From Herbiconiux ginsengi (GTDB taxonomy: Bacteria; Actinomycetota; Actinomycetes; Actinomycetales; Microbacteriaceae): a stretch of 64,000 bases of DNA. The stretch's first letter is position 1. Each line of letters starts with the position of its first letter. The notes below the pieces were generated by a model. The model ran no database searches. It saw only the letters and a list, made by a program, of their open reading frames with translations, and was not told where the DNA came from. Both the position numbers and the translations under genes were made by a program. This document shows positions 46,132 through 54,104 of the stretch, one piece after another. The stretch is from positions 1-64,000 of the forward strand of contig NZ_FNPZ01000002.1 in NCBI RefSeq assembly GCF_900107435.1. Direction: 5' to 3'.

Positions 46132-46203
46132 ATTATTGCGCGTTCTGCATAATTGCGCAAGTGCAAACATGCGGTCATGCAATGTTGCGAGACTGCATGT
46201 TTG
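46132..46203. promoter_or_regulatory. palindrome-rich operator region upstream of tetR/MFS
   Basis: -10 AATAAT (46137-46132, minus). TTGCGCAA (46153-46160) is a perfect 8-bp palindrome; CAAACATGC (46164-46172) and GCATGTTTG (46195-46203) are perfect 9-bp inverted arms 22 bp apart; TGCA and TTGCG elements recur between them. Fits autoregulation by the TetR protein. Confidence 0.5.
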
Positions 46204-46337
46204 TGCGGCGATTCGGTGAATCCTCGGTTGCCGTCGGGTGAGAGCTGAGGGCGGCGGTGCGGGGTGCATCCGATCCGTGCGAAAATCGAGTCTCGGGGGA
46301 TGTCGCAATCAGCCGATCGAAAGGGTCGAAAGCCACC

Positions 46338-46736
46338 ATGGCCAGCAGTGCAGGAACGAAATGCCCGGTCTGTGGAAAATCGGTCGCCGTGGGGTTGGTG
46401 TCGCAGACCCTCATCCAGCACGAAGACAAGACGGGCCAGCGCTGCTCGGGCAGCGGGCAGGCGCCCGTGGTCTCGGCGGCGCGCGCGGCGGCCGCGACCC
46501 GTTCCGCCGGCCGGCCGTCATCCGGTTCGTCGACGACGCGCTCGTCGGGCGGGTCGGGTGCCAAGCGGTCCAGCCCCGCCACCCGGGGATCCCTCACGGT
46601 GCGCAAGGTCGAGGTCGACCCGGAGGCGCTGCGGGAGCGGCAGGAGCGCTCCGAGCGGCTGCGTCAGGAGCGCGCCGCAGCGGCCCGCGAACGCAACGAG
46701 GTCAACGTGTCCTACTTCGACGAGCCCGGCGTCTGA
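46338..46736 (+). CDS. small zinc-ribbon-like protein
   Basis: Hypothetical 132-aa protein. The N terminus has a plausible CCHC metal site: CPVCGK (Cys10, Cys13), a His in QHEDK and a Cys in GQRCSGSG. The middle is a low-complexity Ser/Thr/Arg/Gly stretch, and residues ~95-125 form a charged Arg/Glu helix (DPEALRERQERSERLRQERA), likely a coiled coil. Start ATG at 46338 is preferred over upstream codons because the zinc motif begins there. Function unknown; could bind nucleic acid or a protein partner. Confidence 0.7.
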   Translation: MASSAGTKCPVCGKSVAVGLVSQTLIQHEDKTGQRCSGSGQAPVVSAARAAAATRSAGRPSSGSSTTRSSGGSGAKRSSPATRGSLTVRKVEVDPEALRERQERSERLRQERAAAARERNEVNVSYFDEPGV

Positions 46737-46799
46737 TCCCGTCCCTTCGGGCGACGCGTGGTCTTCGCGGGATCCTCGCAGGCTGCCCGGCCGCGGCGG

Positions 46800-47147
46800 T
46801 CAGTTGAGCCGGTCGCGCCAGTCGGGCGGCACGGCGCCGTCGGGACCGGGCGCGGGCTGGCTCGCGGGGTGCGAATCGGGGGCAGCCAGCTGCGGCCCCT
46901 CCGCGTAGTCGGCGGTCTCGTAGTCCCAGAACCAGTCTTCTCCTGGTTCGAACGACTGGATGACCGGATGTCCGGTCTCTTCCGCGTGCCGTCGCGCGTG
47001 CTGACTGACCGAGGAGTCGCAGCAGCCGATGTGACCGCATTGGGCGCAGCGACGGAGGTGGAACCACCAGCCGCTGCTCTCGGTGCATTCGACGCAGCCC
47101 GTTCCGGACGGCGGGACCTCGGGCCTGATCGCGGTGTCGCTAGTCAT
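46800..47147 (-). CDS. UBP-type zinc finger protein
   Basis: 115-aa protein with a ZnF-UBP fold: CVECTESSGWWFHLRRCAQCGHIGCCDSS then HARRHAEETGHPVIQSFEPGEDWFWDYE, read as the conserved Cys/His ligands and the aromatic pocket residues. In eukaryotes this domain binds the free C terminus of ubiquitin; bacterial copies have no settled role. The C-terminal ~30 residues are Pro/Asp-rich. Convergent with the zinc-ribbon gene and divergent from the SDR gene. Confidence 0.85.
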   Translation of the reverse strand: MTSDTAIRPEVPPSGTGCVECTESSGWWFHLRRCAQCGHIGCCDSSVSQHARRHAEETGHPVIQSFEPGEDWFWDYETADYAEGPQLAAPDSHPASQPAPGPDGAVPPDWRDRLN

Positions 47148-47286
47148 GCACCAAGCATCCCCTGCAGCACCGACCTGTGCAATTCCTCGAGTCGTGCACA
47201 TTCCCGGCCGGCTCTGGCACGACGGCGGCGCCTCCGATAGCTTCAGAGCCAACCTGCACGGTCGGAAACGGAGAAGGGGAGTTCGG

Positions 47287-48060
47287 ATGCGCGAATTGGA
47301 GGGCAAGACCGCTCTCGTCACGGGGGCGAGCAAGGGCATCGGGTTGGCGATCGCCCGAGGTCTCGTCGATGCCGGCGCCGTCGTGGTGGCGGCGGCGCGA
47401 TCGTCGTCCGCCGAGCTCGACGCACTGGTCGCCGGGGGCGCCGCGCGGTTCGTGGCGGCCGATCTGTCCTCAGCCGACGCGCCCGCGGCGTTGGTGTCGG
47501 CCGCTGGCGGGGTCGACATCCTGGTCAACAATGTCGGAGCGGCCACCACGCGCGTCGATGGCTTCCTCTCGGTCACCGACGAGCAGTGGCAGAATTCGCT
47601 GACGCTCAATCTCCTGGCTGCCGTGCGCACGACGCGGGCGGTGCTGCCGGGCATGCTCGAGGCCGGCCGCGGCACCATCGTCACCATCGCCTCGGTGAAC
47701 GCGCTGCTCCCCGACCCGGCCGTGATCGACTACGGCGCGGGCAAGGCCGGGTTGCTGAATGTGATGAAGTCGCTCTCGAAGGAGTACGGCGGCCGGGGCA
47801 TCCGCGTCAACTGCGTGAGCCCCGGTCCGGTCGAGACCGATCTGTGGCTCGGTGGAGGGGGTGTCGCCGAGACGGTGTCGCGGGCCAGCGGGCTCGCACC
47901 CGCCGAGGTGGCGAGCGCGGCGGTCGCGGGCTCGGCGACCCAACGATTCACGCATCCGGAGGAGGTGGCCGACCTCGTGGTGTTCCTCGCCGGCGACCGG
48001 GCCGCCAACCTCACGGGTGCGAACATCACGATCGACGGGGGATTGGTGCAGGGTCTCTGA
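47287..48060 (+). CDS. SDR family oxidoreductase
   Basis: Classical short-chain dehydrogenase of 257 aa. Cofactor motif TGASKGIGLA (residues 12-21), NNVG in place of the usual NNAG, catalytic Ser in IASVNALL and YGAGK (Tyr-xxx-Lys), and the C-terminal TGANITIDGGL. GGGGAG precedes the ATG. First of three genes joined by overlaps (SDR, DUF1801 protein, P-type ATPase). An imperfect TGTGCA/TGCACA pair (47176-47200) lies upstream. Substrate unknown. Confidence 0.9.
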   Translation: MRELEGKTALVTGASKGIGLAIARGLVDAGAVVVAAARSSSAELDALVAGGAARFVAADLSSADAPAALVSAAGGVDILVNNVGAATTRVDGFLSVTDEQWQNSLTLNLLAAVRTTRAVLPGMLEAGRGTIVTIASVNALLPDPAVIDYGAGKAGLLNVMKSLSKEYGGRGIRVNCVSPGPVETDLWLGGGGVAETVSRASGLAPAEVASAAVAGSATQRFTHPEEVADLVVFLAGDRAANLTGANITIDGGLVQGL

Positions 48061-48419
48061 TGGTGGAGCAACGGTTCGCGTCGGTCGACGACTACATCGA
48101 TTCCTTCCCGGATGAGGTGCAGCTCGTGCTCTCGGAACTGCGTCAGACGATCCGGGCGGCGGCGCCCGGCGCCCGCGAGGGCGTGAGCTACCACATGCCC
48201 ACACTCACGCTCGGCGACCGAACGCTGGTGTACTTCGCAGGGTGGAAGACCCATGTCGCTCTTTACGCCGTCCCGGCGTTGGACGATGCGCTCGAGGCCG
48301 AACTCACGCCGTATCGCGGCGCCAAGGGCACGCTCACGTTCTCGTTGCGCAAACCCGTTCCCTATCCGCTCGTCGGCCGGGTGGTGGGGGAACTCGTGGC
48401 ACGTCAGGGCCGCTCGTGA
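48060..48419 (+). CDS. DUF1801 / YdhG-like (frataxin-fold) protein
   Basis: 119-aa cytosolic protein of the DUF1801/YdhG group, whose members have a CyaY/frataxin-like fold and have been proposed as iron chaperones. Typical features: DDYIDSFPDEVQLVLSELRQTIR near the N terminus (read in parts), GVSYHMPTLTL and the aromatic VYFAGWKTHVALY strand. It overlaps the SDR stop by one base (TGATG) and the ATPase start by 4 bp, so the three are translationally coupled. The family role is not firmly known. Confidence 0.8.
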   Translation: MVEQRFASVDDYIDSFPDEVQLVLSELRQTIRAAAPGAREGVSYHMPTLTLGDRTLVYFAGWKTHVALYAVPALDDALEAELTPYRGAKGTLTFSLRKPVPYPLVGRVVGELVARQGRS

Positions 48420-50821
48420 GCCCTGCCGACACCGTCGCGCCGGCCGCCGGACTGACCGCCGCCGAAGTCGCCTCCCGCACCGCAGAGGGGCGCACCAATG
48501 CCTTCGTGCCCGACAGCAGCCGCAGCATCTGGAGCATCGTGCGGGCCAACGTGCTCACGCTCTTCAACGGCATCGTGGTGGCCTGCTTCCTCGTGCTGCT
48601 CGTGATCGGCCGTTGGCAAGACGCGCTGTTCGGGGTGAGCGCGCTCGCCAATGCCGTCATCGGCACCGTGCAGGAATACCGGGCGAAGCGGGCGCTCGAC
48701 CGGCTGGCCCTGGTGAACGCGCCCCACGCGCGTGTTCTGCGCGACGGCCAGGAGCAGGAGATCGTGATCGGAACGGTGGTCGAAGGCGACGTGGCCGTGC
48801 TGCGGGCCGGCGACCAGATCGCGGCCGACGGAGAGGTCTTCTCGTCGCTCGGCCTGCAGGTCGACGAATCGATGCTCACCGGGGAGTCCGAGCCGGTGGA
48901 GAAGAGCCCGGGCGACGACGTGCTCTCCGGATCGATCGTGGTGGGCGGCGAAGGGCGGGCCGTGGTCGTGCGGGTCGGCGCGGCCTCGTTCGCCAACGCG
49001 CTCGCCCAGGAGGCGAAGCGGTTCTCGCTCGTCGCGTCCGAGCTGCGCTCCTCGATCGACCGGGTGCTGCGCTGGGTGGCCTGGATCATCGGTCCGATCT
49101 TCCTGCTGGTGCTGAATGCGCAGATGGTGGCCCAGGGCGGCTGGGGGCCCGCGATCGAGAGCGGCACCTGGCGTGACGCCGCGGTCGCGACGATCGCCTC
49201 GGTGGTCGCGATGATCCCCCTCGGACTGGTGCTGATGACGAGCATCACCTTCGCCGTGGGGGCGGTGAAGCTGTCCCGCCAGCAGGTGCTGGTGCAGGAG
49301 TTGCCCGCGGTCGAGGGGCTGGCCCGCGTCGACCTCATCTGCCTCGACAAGACGGGCACGCTGACGCAGGGCGACATCGTGTTCGACGGAGCGCATCCGC
49401 TCGTGACGCGTTCGGGCTGGGAGCAGGTATTGGGCTGGTACGGCGTGCAGAACGACGCGAACGCCACGGCGCGCAGCCTCGCCGGGTCGTTCGCGACGCA
49501 GCCCTCCGAAGCGCCGTCGGGGCGGGTGGCGTTCTCGTCGGACCGTAAGTGGAGCGCCGTCGTGTTCGACGACGGCATGTGGATTCTCGGCGCGCCGGAG
49601 ATGGTGTTTCCGCACGGCGGCACCGCGCTGTTGTCCCGCGCGTCGGCGCTGGCGGCATCCGGGCGCCGCACACTCGTGCTCGCGCACGGTTCACCCACCG
49701 ACGACGAGACGGTGCCGCCCGATGCCGAGGCGGTGGTTCTGCTGACCTTCCGCGAGAACATCCGTGCGGATGCTCGGGAGACGCTCGACTACTTCGCCGA
49801 GCAGGGCGTGAGCGTGCGGGTGATCTCCGGCGACAACCCGCAGACCGTGGCGGCGATCGCCCGTGACGTGGGTCTCGACGCGCCCACCGGGTTCGATGCC
49901 CGCAACCTGCCCGATGACCAGGGCGACCTGATCCGGGTGCTCGACGAGAACGTGGTGTTCGGGCGGGTGACGCCCGAGCAGAAGAAGCGGATCGTGATCG
50001 CGCTGAAGACGGCGGGGCACGTGGTGGCGATGACGGGCGATGGTGTGAACGATGCGCTCGCCATCAAGGAGGCCGACATCGGGGTGGCCATGAACTCGGG
50101 GGCCGCTGCCACGAAGGCCGTCGCACGACTGGTGCTGCTCGACGGAAAGTTCTCGCACCTGCCCCGGGTGGTCGCCGAGGGGCGGCAGGTCATCGCGAAC
50201 ATCGAGCGGGTGTCGATGCTGTTCCTCACCAAGACGGCCTATGCGACGTTCCTCGCGGTGGTCTTCGGTGCGTTGATGCTGCCGTTCCCCTTCTTGCCCC
50301 GGCAGCTGTCGGTCATCGACGGACTGACGATCGGGGTGCCCGCCTTCTTCCTGGCTCTGCTGCCGAACAAGCAGCGCTACGTTCCCGGGTTCCTGCGGCG
50401 GTCGTTGACGTTCGCGGTGCCGGCCGGCGCCGTGGTGACGCTCGGTCTGGCGCTGTATGCGCTCGCCGGCTCGGCCTGGACGATTCCGGAAGCCGAGATC
50501 CGCACGGGCGCGACGTTGATCCTCACCATCGTGGGGCTGTGGATTCTCGTGGTGCTGTCCCGCCCGGTCACCCGGTTCAAGTCGTTCGTGATCGGGGCGA
50601 TGATGATCGGGTTGGTGCTGGTGTTCTCGATCCCCCTCGTGCGGGACTTCCTGCAGCTCGTCGATCCGACCCTGCCGACCGCACTGCTGGTGCTGGTGGT
50701 CTCGGCCGGGTCGATCGGGCTGATCGAGATCGTGCGGTTCGTGCATCGGCGCGTTGCGGCGCGGGATTCCGTGCGCGCGACCGCGGCGCGCGCAGCCGCG
50801 GTCGATCGAACGGAGGGCTGA
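48416..50821 (+). CDS. P-type cation-transporting ATPase (CtpE-like)
   Basis: Membrane cation pump of 801 aa. Actuator motif TGES, phosphorylation site DKTGTLTQ with Asp311, and hinge motif TGDGVNDALAIKEADIGVAM are all intact. The intramembrane motif is IPLGL rather than IPEGL or CPC, and ELPAVEGLARVDLICLDKTG closely resembles mycobacterial CtpE, a Ca2+ uptake pump, so calcium is the best guess. Start is GTG at 48416 overlapping the previous stop (GTGA). About ten helices; cytosolic C terminus basic. Confidence 0.9.
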   Translation: MSPADTVAPAAGLTAAEVASRTAEGRTNAFVPDSSRSIWSIVRANVLTLFNGIVVACFLVLLVIGRWQDALFGVSALANAVIGTVQEYRAKRALDRLALVNAPHARVLRDGQEQEIVIGTVVEGDVAVLRAGDQIAADGEVFSSLGLQVDESMLTGESEPVEKSPGDDVLSGSIVVGGEGRAVVVRVGAASFANALAQEAKRFSLVASELRSSIDRVLRWVAWIIGPIFLLVLNAQMVAQGGWGPAIESGTWRDAAVATIASVVAMIPLGLVLMTSITFAVGAVKLSRQQVLVQELPAVEGLARVDLICLDKTGTLTQGDIVFDGAHPLVTRSGWEQVLGWYGVQNDANATARSLAGSFATQPSEAPSGRVAFSSDRKWSAVVFDDGMWILGAPEMVFPHGGTALLSRASALAASGRRTLVLAHGSPTDDETVPPDAEAVVLLTFRENIRADARETLDYFAEQGVSVRVISGDNPQTVAAIARDVGLDAPTGFDARNLPDDQGDLIRVLDENVVFGRVTPEQKKRIVIALKTAGHVVAMTGDGVNDALAIKEADIGVAMNSGAAATKAVARLVLLDGKFSHLPRVVAEGRQVIANIERVSMLFLTKTAYATFLAVVFGALMLPFPFLPRQLSVIDGLTIGVPAFFLALLPNKQRYVPGFLRRSLTFAVPAGAVVTLGLALYALAGSAWTIPEAEIRTGATLILTIVGLWILVVLSRPVTRFKSFVIGAMMIGLVLVFSIPLVRDFLQLVDPTLPTALLVLVVSAGSIGLIEIVRFVHRRVAARDSVRATAARAAAVDRTEG

Positions 50822-50870
50822 GCGGGCGAGCAGGCCGATCGGGCGCGTGGCGGGTCGGGAGTGCCGCGAC

Positions 50871-51287
50871 TCAGGCGCGCGGGCGGGCGAAGAAGCGGCC
50901 GCCCGGTCCGATCCACAGCGGGAGGGCGACGATGACACAGGCGATCGCCTGAGCGATGAGGCCGGAGGGGCCGCTGTCGGGGTCGAGCACGAGGGCGACG
51001 ACGTCGATGACGAGCCCGAGCAGCAGCAGGATCGTGATCGCAGCGCGCCCGAAGCGGCTGCCTCGCGCGACGCCCGACGCCACCGAGACGACCGCCAGGC
51101 CGATGATGATCATCGCCGCGCCCAGCACCGTCACCGGGAAGGCCACGCCGTCGGCCTGGGCTTCGGGCAGGTAGCGCACGAAGATGGCGCCGATGCCCAC
51201 CAGAACCTCGGCGATGCCGGCGATGTAGATCAGCACCACCACGAAGGTGACGAGTCCCGGTCGTCTGCGGGGCGCGACGGCATCCAT
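50871..51287 (-). CDS. four-helix membrane protein, unknown function
   Basis: 138-aa integral membrane protein with four helices: LVTFVVVLIYIAGIAEVLVG, FPVTVLGAAMIIIGLAVVSV, AAITILLLLGLVIDVVALVL and a last one ending IVALPLWIGPG. Resembles the common actinobacterial DUF7144-type small membrane proteins, but I would not insist. Convergent with the ATPase gene. Confidence 0.75.
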   Translation of the reverse strand: MDAVAPRRRPGLVTFVVVLIYIAGIAEVLVGIGAIFVRYLPEAQADGVAFPVTVLGAAMIIIGLAVVSVASGVARGSRFGRAAITILLLLGLVIDVVALVLDPDSGPSGLIAQAIACVIVALPLWIGPGGRFFARPRA

Positions 51288-51362
51288 GGGCCGATCATAC
51301 GGTTTCGTGGTCGCTCGCGTCCTTCGGCACCGGGGGGATTCCGCGGCGACCGCCCGGAGACC

Positions 51363-52490
51363 TCATCGTGGTGAGACGAAGCCGACCGTGGGGGCCGGTG
51401 AGGCCGGCGTCGGTGGGTGGGCTGAGGGCACCAGGACGACCTTGCCGCGTGCTCGACCCTCGGCGACGTGGTTCACGGCCGCCGCAACCTGCTCCAGGGG
51501 GCGGACCGCGTCGATCGCCGGGATGACCGCACCCGATGTCACAGCGTCGGCCAGCGCCTCGAAGTCGGCCGCGTTCTCGCGGGAGACCAGGCCGCGCAGG
51601 CGCTGTCGGGTGAACGCGTTGAGCAGCGTGGCGCCGAGCACGCGCTCCATGCCGCCGAGTACCGGTCCGCCGTTCTCTCCGCCGACCAGCACGAGCGTGC
51701 CGCGCGGGGCGAGGATGCGACGCAGCCGCGACAGCCGGCGGTTCCCCGCGATGTCGATGATGACATCCCAGCGGCGATCGAGGGCGGTGACATCCGCGCG
51801 GGTGTAGTCCACGATCTCGGACGCGCCCAACCGCTCCACGAACGCCGCCTTCGATCCGCTGCACACCGCGGTCACGGCGGCACCGGCCGCCACCGCGAGC
51901 TGCACGGCGAAGCTGCCGACCCCGCCCCCGGCGCCGATCACGAGCACGTTCTGACCCGCGTGCACCTCGCCCGCATCGCGGACCGCTTGGATGGCGGTCA
52001 CCCCCGACACCGGAAGGGTCGCTGCGGCCTCGAAACCGAGGCCGGCAGGCATCCGGGCCAGCATCGATTGCGGAGCACAGACGAACTCGGCGAACGCACC
52101 GCCGCCGGATCCGAACACCCGGTCGCCCGGGCTGAACGCGGTGACGGCGGTGCCGACCGCTTCCACCTCGCCCGCGAAGGCGAGGCCCAGCGTGCCGGAG
52201 CGCGGCCCGCGCAGCCCGAAGCCCATGAAGCGCATGAGATAGGGCTTGCCCGTGACCAGGTGCCACGTGCCCGCGTCGACGCCGGCGGCACGGACGCGCA
52301 CACGCACCTCGCCGGGCCCCGGCTGCGGCACCGGACGGACGGACACCCGGAGAGCATCCGGAGACCCGTATCGCGATTGCGTGACCGCCCGCATGGTGGA
52401 GGGCGTGGTGGGGGCCGCCGAGCGCCGCGAGGCGGATGTCGCGGCAGACGCTGCCGACGGGATGCTGCTGTTCGTGTCGCTGCTCGTCAT
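51363..52490 (-). CDS. zinc-independent MDR alcohol dehydrogenase / quinone oxidoreductase-like
   Basis: Medium-chain dehydrogenase/reductase of 375 aa. The GroES-like N-terminal domain (MRAVTQSRYGSPDALRVSVRPVPQPGPGEVRVRV, in parts) lacks the catalytic-zinc Cys and the structural-zinc cysteines; the NADPH motif is GAGGGVGSFAVQLA. This points to the quinone-oxidoreductase (QOR)-like branch that reduces quinones or enones. The first ~32 residues are Ser/Ala-rich and probably not part of the fold, so the true start may be the Met at residue 33. Confidence 0.85.
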   Translation of the reverse strand: MTSSDTNSSIPSAASAATSASRRSAAPTTPSTMRAVTQSRYGSPDALRVSVRPVPQPGPGEVRVRVRAAGVDAGTWHLVTGKPYLMRFMGFGLRGPRSGTLGLAFAGEVEAVGTAVTAFSPGDRVFGSGGGAFAEFVCAPQSMLARMPAGLGFEAAATLPVSGVTAIQAVRDAGEVHAGQNVLVIGAGGGVGSFAVQLAVAAGAAVTAVCSGSKAAFVERLGASEIVDYTRADVTALDRRWDVIIDIAGNRRLSRLRRILAPRGTLVLVGGENGGPVLGGMERVLGATLLNAFTRQRLRGLVSRENAADFEALADAVTSGAVIPAIDAVRPLEQVAAAVNHVAEGRARGKVVLVPSAHPPTPASPAPTVGFVSPR

Positions 52491-52518
52491 GATGACCTCT
52501 CCCTGCCGAGGCAGGTGG

Positions 52519-52737
52519 TTAGTGCGGTTCGGGGTAGTGGAAGACGTCGTCGAGGGGAACCCCGAAGGCGTGGGCGATCTGGAACGCCATCTCGAGCGAG
52601 GGGGAGTAACGACCCTGCTCGATGGCGATCACGGTCTGGCGAGTGACTCCGATGCGGTCGGCCAGGGCCGCCTGCGTCATCTCGCCGTGGGCGAAGCGGA
52701 GGGAACGGATGCTGTTCGTGACCCGAGTGGGCTTCAC
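52519..52737 (-). CDS. small XRE/Cro-type HTH regulator
   Basis: 72-aa protein that is almost only an HTH: TNSIRSLRFAHGEMTQAALADRIGVTRQTVIAIEQGRYSPSLEMAFQIA, read as helices 1-5, ending FGVPLDDVFHYPE. This is the YozG/Cro-like group commonly paired with a small membrane protein. GTG at 52737 overlaps the stop of the upstream membrane-protein gene (GTGA); an adjacent GTG at 52740 is also possible. Confidence 0.88.
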   Translation of the reverse strand: MKPTRVTNSIRSLRFAHGEMTQAALADRIGVTRQTVIAIEQGRYSPSLEMAFQIAHAFGVPLDDVFHYPEPH

Positions 52738-53162
52738 CACGGCTGGAACCCCCGACGGTAGGCGACGAGTTTCGCGATCGAGCCGAGCAGGGCCGAGAGC
52801 ACGAAGGCGAGGTACACGGCGTTGGCGATCCAGAAGTAGTCCACCCGCACGATCGCGAACAGCAAGGCGACGACGCCGCCGATCACCACGAAGGCCTGGC
52901 CCACGTGATCGCCGAAGCGGCTGATCTCCTTGTCGCGCTGATCGGACTTGCCCGCGCCTTTCGGCCAGATCACCGAGATGGCGATGGTGCCGAGGATGCC
53001 GGCCACGATCGCACCGCCGATGGTGGAGAGCATGACGGGCCCGTAGTCCACCTCGACGAGCGCTCTGCCGCCCGCGCTCACCAGCACGATCGTGACGTAG
53101 CAGGCGTAGGCGACGATCGCGATCACCAGGAACACCCAGGTGTTCCTCTCTTCGAACGACAT
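52734..53162 (-). CDS. small membrane protein paired with HTH regulator
   Basis: 142-aa membrane protein with four helices (VFLVIAIVAYACYVTIVLVS; VMLSTIGGAIVAGILGTIAI; AFVVIGGVVALLFAIV; IANAVYLAFVLSALLGSIAKL). Such proteins commonly sit next to YozG-like HTH regulators; the pair may sense membrane or cell-envelope state, but that is inference. The start at 53162 has CGGAG ahead, and a consensus promoter lies about 40 bp upstream. Confidence 0.75.
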   Translation of the reverse strand: MSFEERNTWVFLVIAIVAYACYVTIVLVSAGGRALVEVDYGPVMLSTIGGAIVAGILGTIAISVIWPKGAGKSDQRDKEISRFGDHVGQAFVVIGGVVALLFAIVRVDYFWIANAVYLAFVLSALLGSIAKLVAYRRGFQPW

Positions 53163-53201
53163 CCGGACTCCGATCTGATGTGAAACAAAGCTGACATCTC
53201 G

Positions 53202-53230
53202 AGAGTAAAGATGATCTGACTTCGTGTCAA
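53202..53230 (-). promoter_or_regulatory. consensus sigma-70-type promoter for membrane protein/HTH pair
   Basis: -35 TTGACA (53230-53225), 17-bp spacer, -10 TACTCT (53207-53202); transcription would begin near 53195, about 33 nt before the ATG at 53162. The best -35/-10 match seen in the window. Confidence 0.75.
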
Positions 53231-53296
53231 TCATTCTTTACACGCGCGATGTGACCGGCGTCGAATGGGCCGGCGGAGGCGCGGCATGATGGAACG

Positions 53297-54088
53297 GTGA
53301 CCCCACCCGCGCGGCGCATCCCGGCGCCCTATCTCGAGAGCCCGCGTCGGCGTCGCGTCGGCGGGTTCCTCGCGGCAGCCGCACCCGACGAGATCCGCGG
53401 CTGCTTCGTTCCGTTGCTGGACGGCGGGACGGCGGCCATCGCGCTGCTGCAACGCCATCCCGAGGGCTGGTTCGGCTTCAGCAGCCCGAACGCCGACGTC
53501 GTGGCGGTGTGGGAGGGCGTGCGCGACGACGTCGACGGCGTGATCGCCGGCATCCAGGAGCTCGCCGCCGGTCACAGTGCGACCGCGTTCGCACGCGTGC
53601 GCGATCAGCCGGCGGAGTCGGTCGAGCGGATGCCTCGAGCGGCACGAGCGGCGCGCTTCGTCTACCTGCGCGGCGCTGCCCGCTCCGACGCGGACGGGGA
53701 GCCGGTTCCGCACGTCGCTGAGGCGGAGTACGGTCGCGACACGGTGGCATTCGACGCGGCCGGCCTTCGTGAACTCGCGAACCTGCTGCGCGCTCGCGAC
53801 ATCGCCTTTGCCGTGCGGGGACTGTTCGAGGTGCTTCCCGAGGTGGGGGAGGACGACCTGGTCGTGCTCGATCCGCCCGCACCCGAACCGGATGCGCGGG
53901 AGCTGCGCAGTTTCGTCGGAGCCCTCGCGGCCAAGGGCGCCGGGGTGCTGGCCCGCGACCTCGGCGACGGGTTCTACGCGGGTTGGCCGGGAATGGTGCG
54001 CATCGCGGAGTCGCCGGGCGACGAGCCCGTCTGGGTCAACACGGTGCTGCAGCGTGCTCGTTCGGCCGCCGCGCGTCGCGATCGATGA
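53297..54088 (+). CDS. degenerate D12-class DNA adenine methylase homologue
   Basis: 263-aa protein. Its segments line up in order with Dam-type (D12 class) N6-adenine methyltransferases: FVPLLDGGTAAIALL (36-50; AdoMet motif I, usually FxGxG), AVWEGVRDDVDGVIAGI (70-86; usual N-x-YxxVRDN), AARFVYLRG (118-126), LRELANLLR (158-166) and LDPPAPEP (191-198; catalytic DPPY). The catalytic Tyr is Ala, and the AGGK start and the Asn/Asp of motif I are altered, so it is probably not an active methylase. It stands alone, with no restriction enzyme beside it. Could be a remnant or a repurposed nucleic-acid-binding protein. Confidence 0.6.
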   Translation: MTPPARRIPAPYLESPRRRRVGGFLAAAAPDEIRGCFVPLLDGGTAAIALLQRHPEGWFGFSSPNADVVAVWEGVRDDVDGVIAGIQELAAGHSATAFARVRDQPAESVERMPRAARAARFVYLRGAARSDADGEPVPHVAEAEYGRDTVAFDAAGLRELANLLRARDIAFAVRGLFEVLPEVGEDDLVVLDPPAPEPDARELRSFVGALAAKGAGVLARDLGDGFYAGWPGMVRIAESPGDEPVWVNTVLQRARSAAARRDR

Positions 54089-54104
54089 CCATGCGCCCGG
54101 CACC

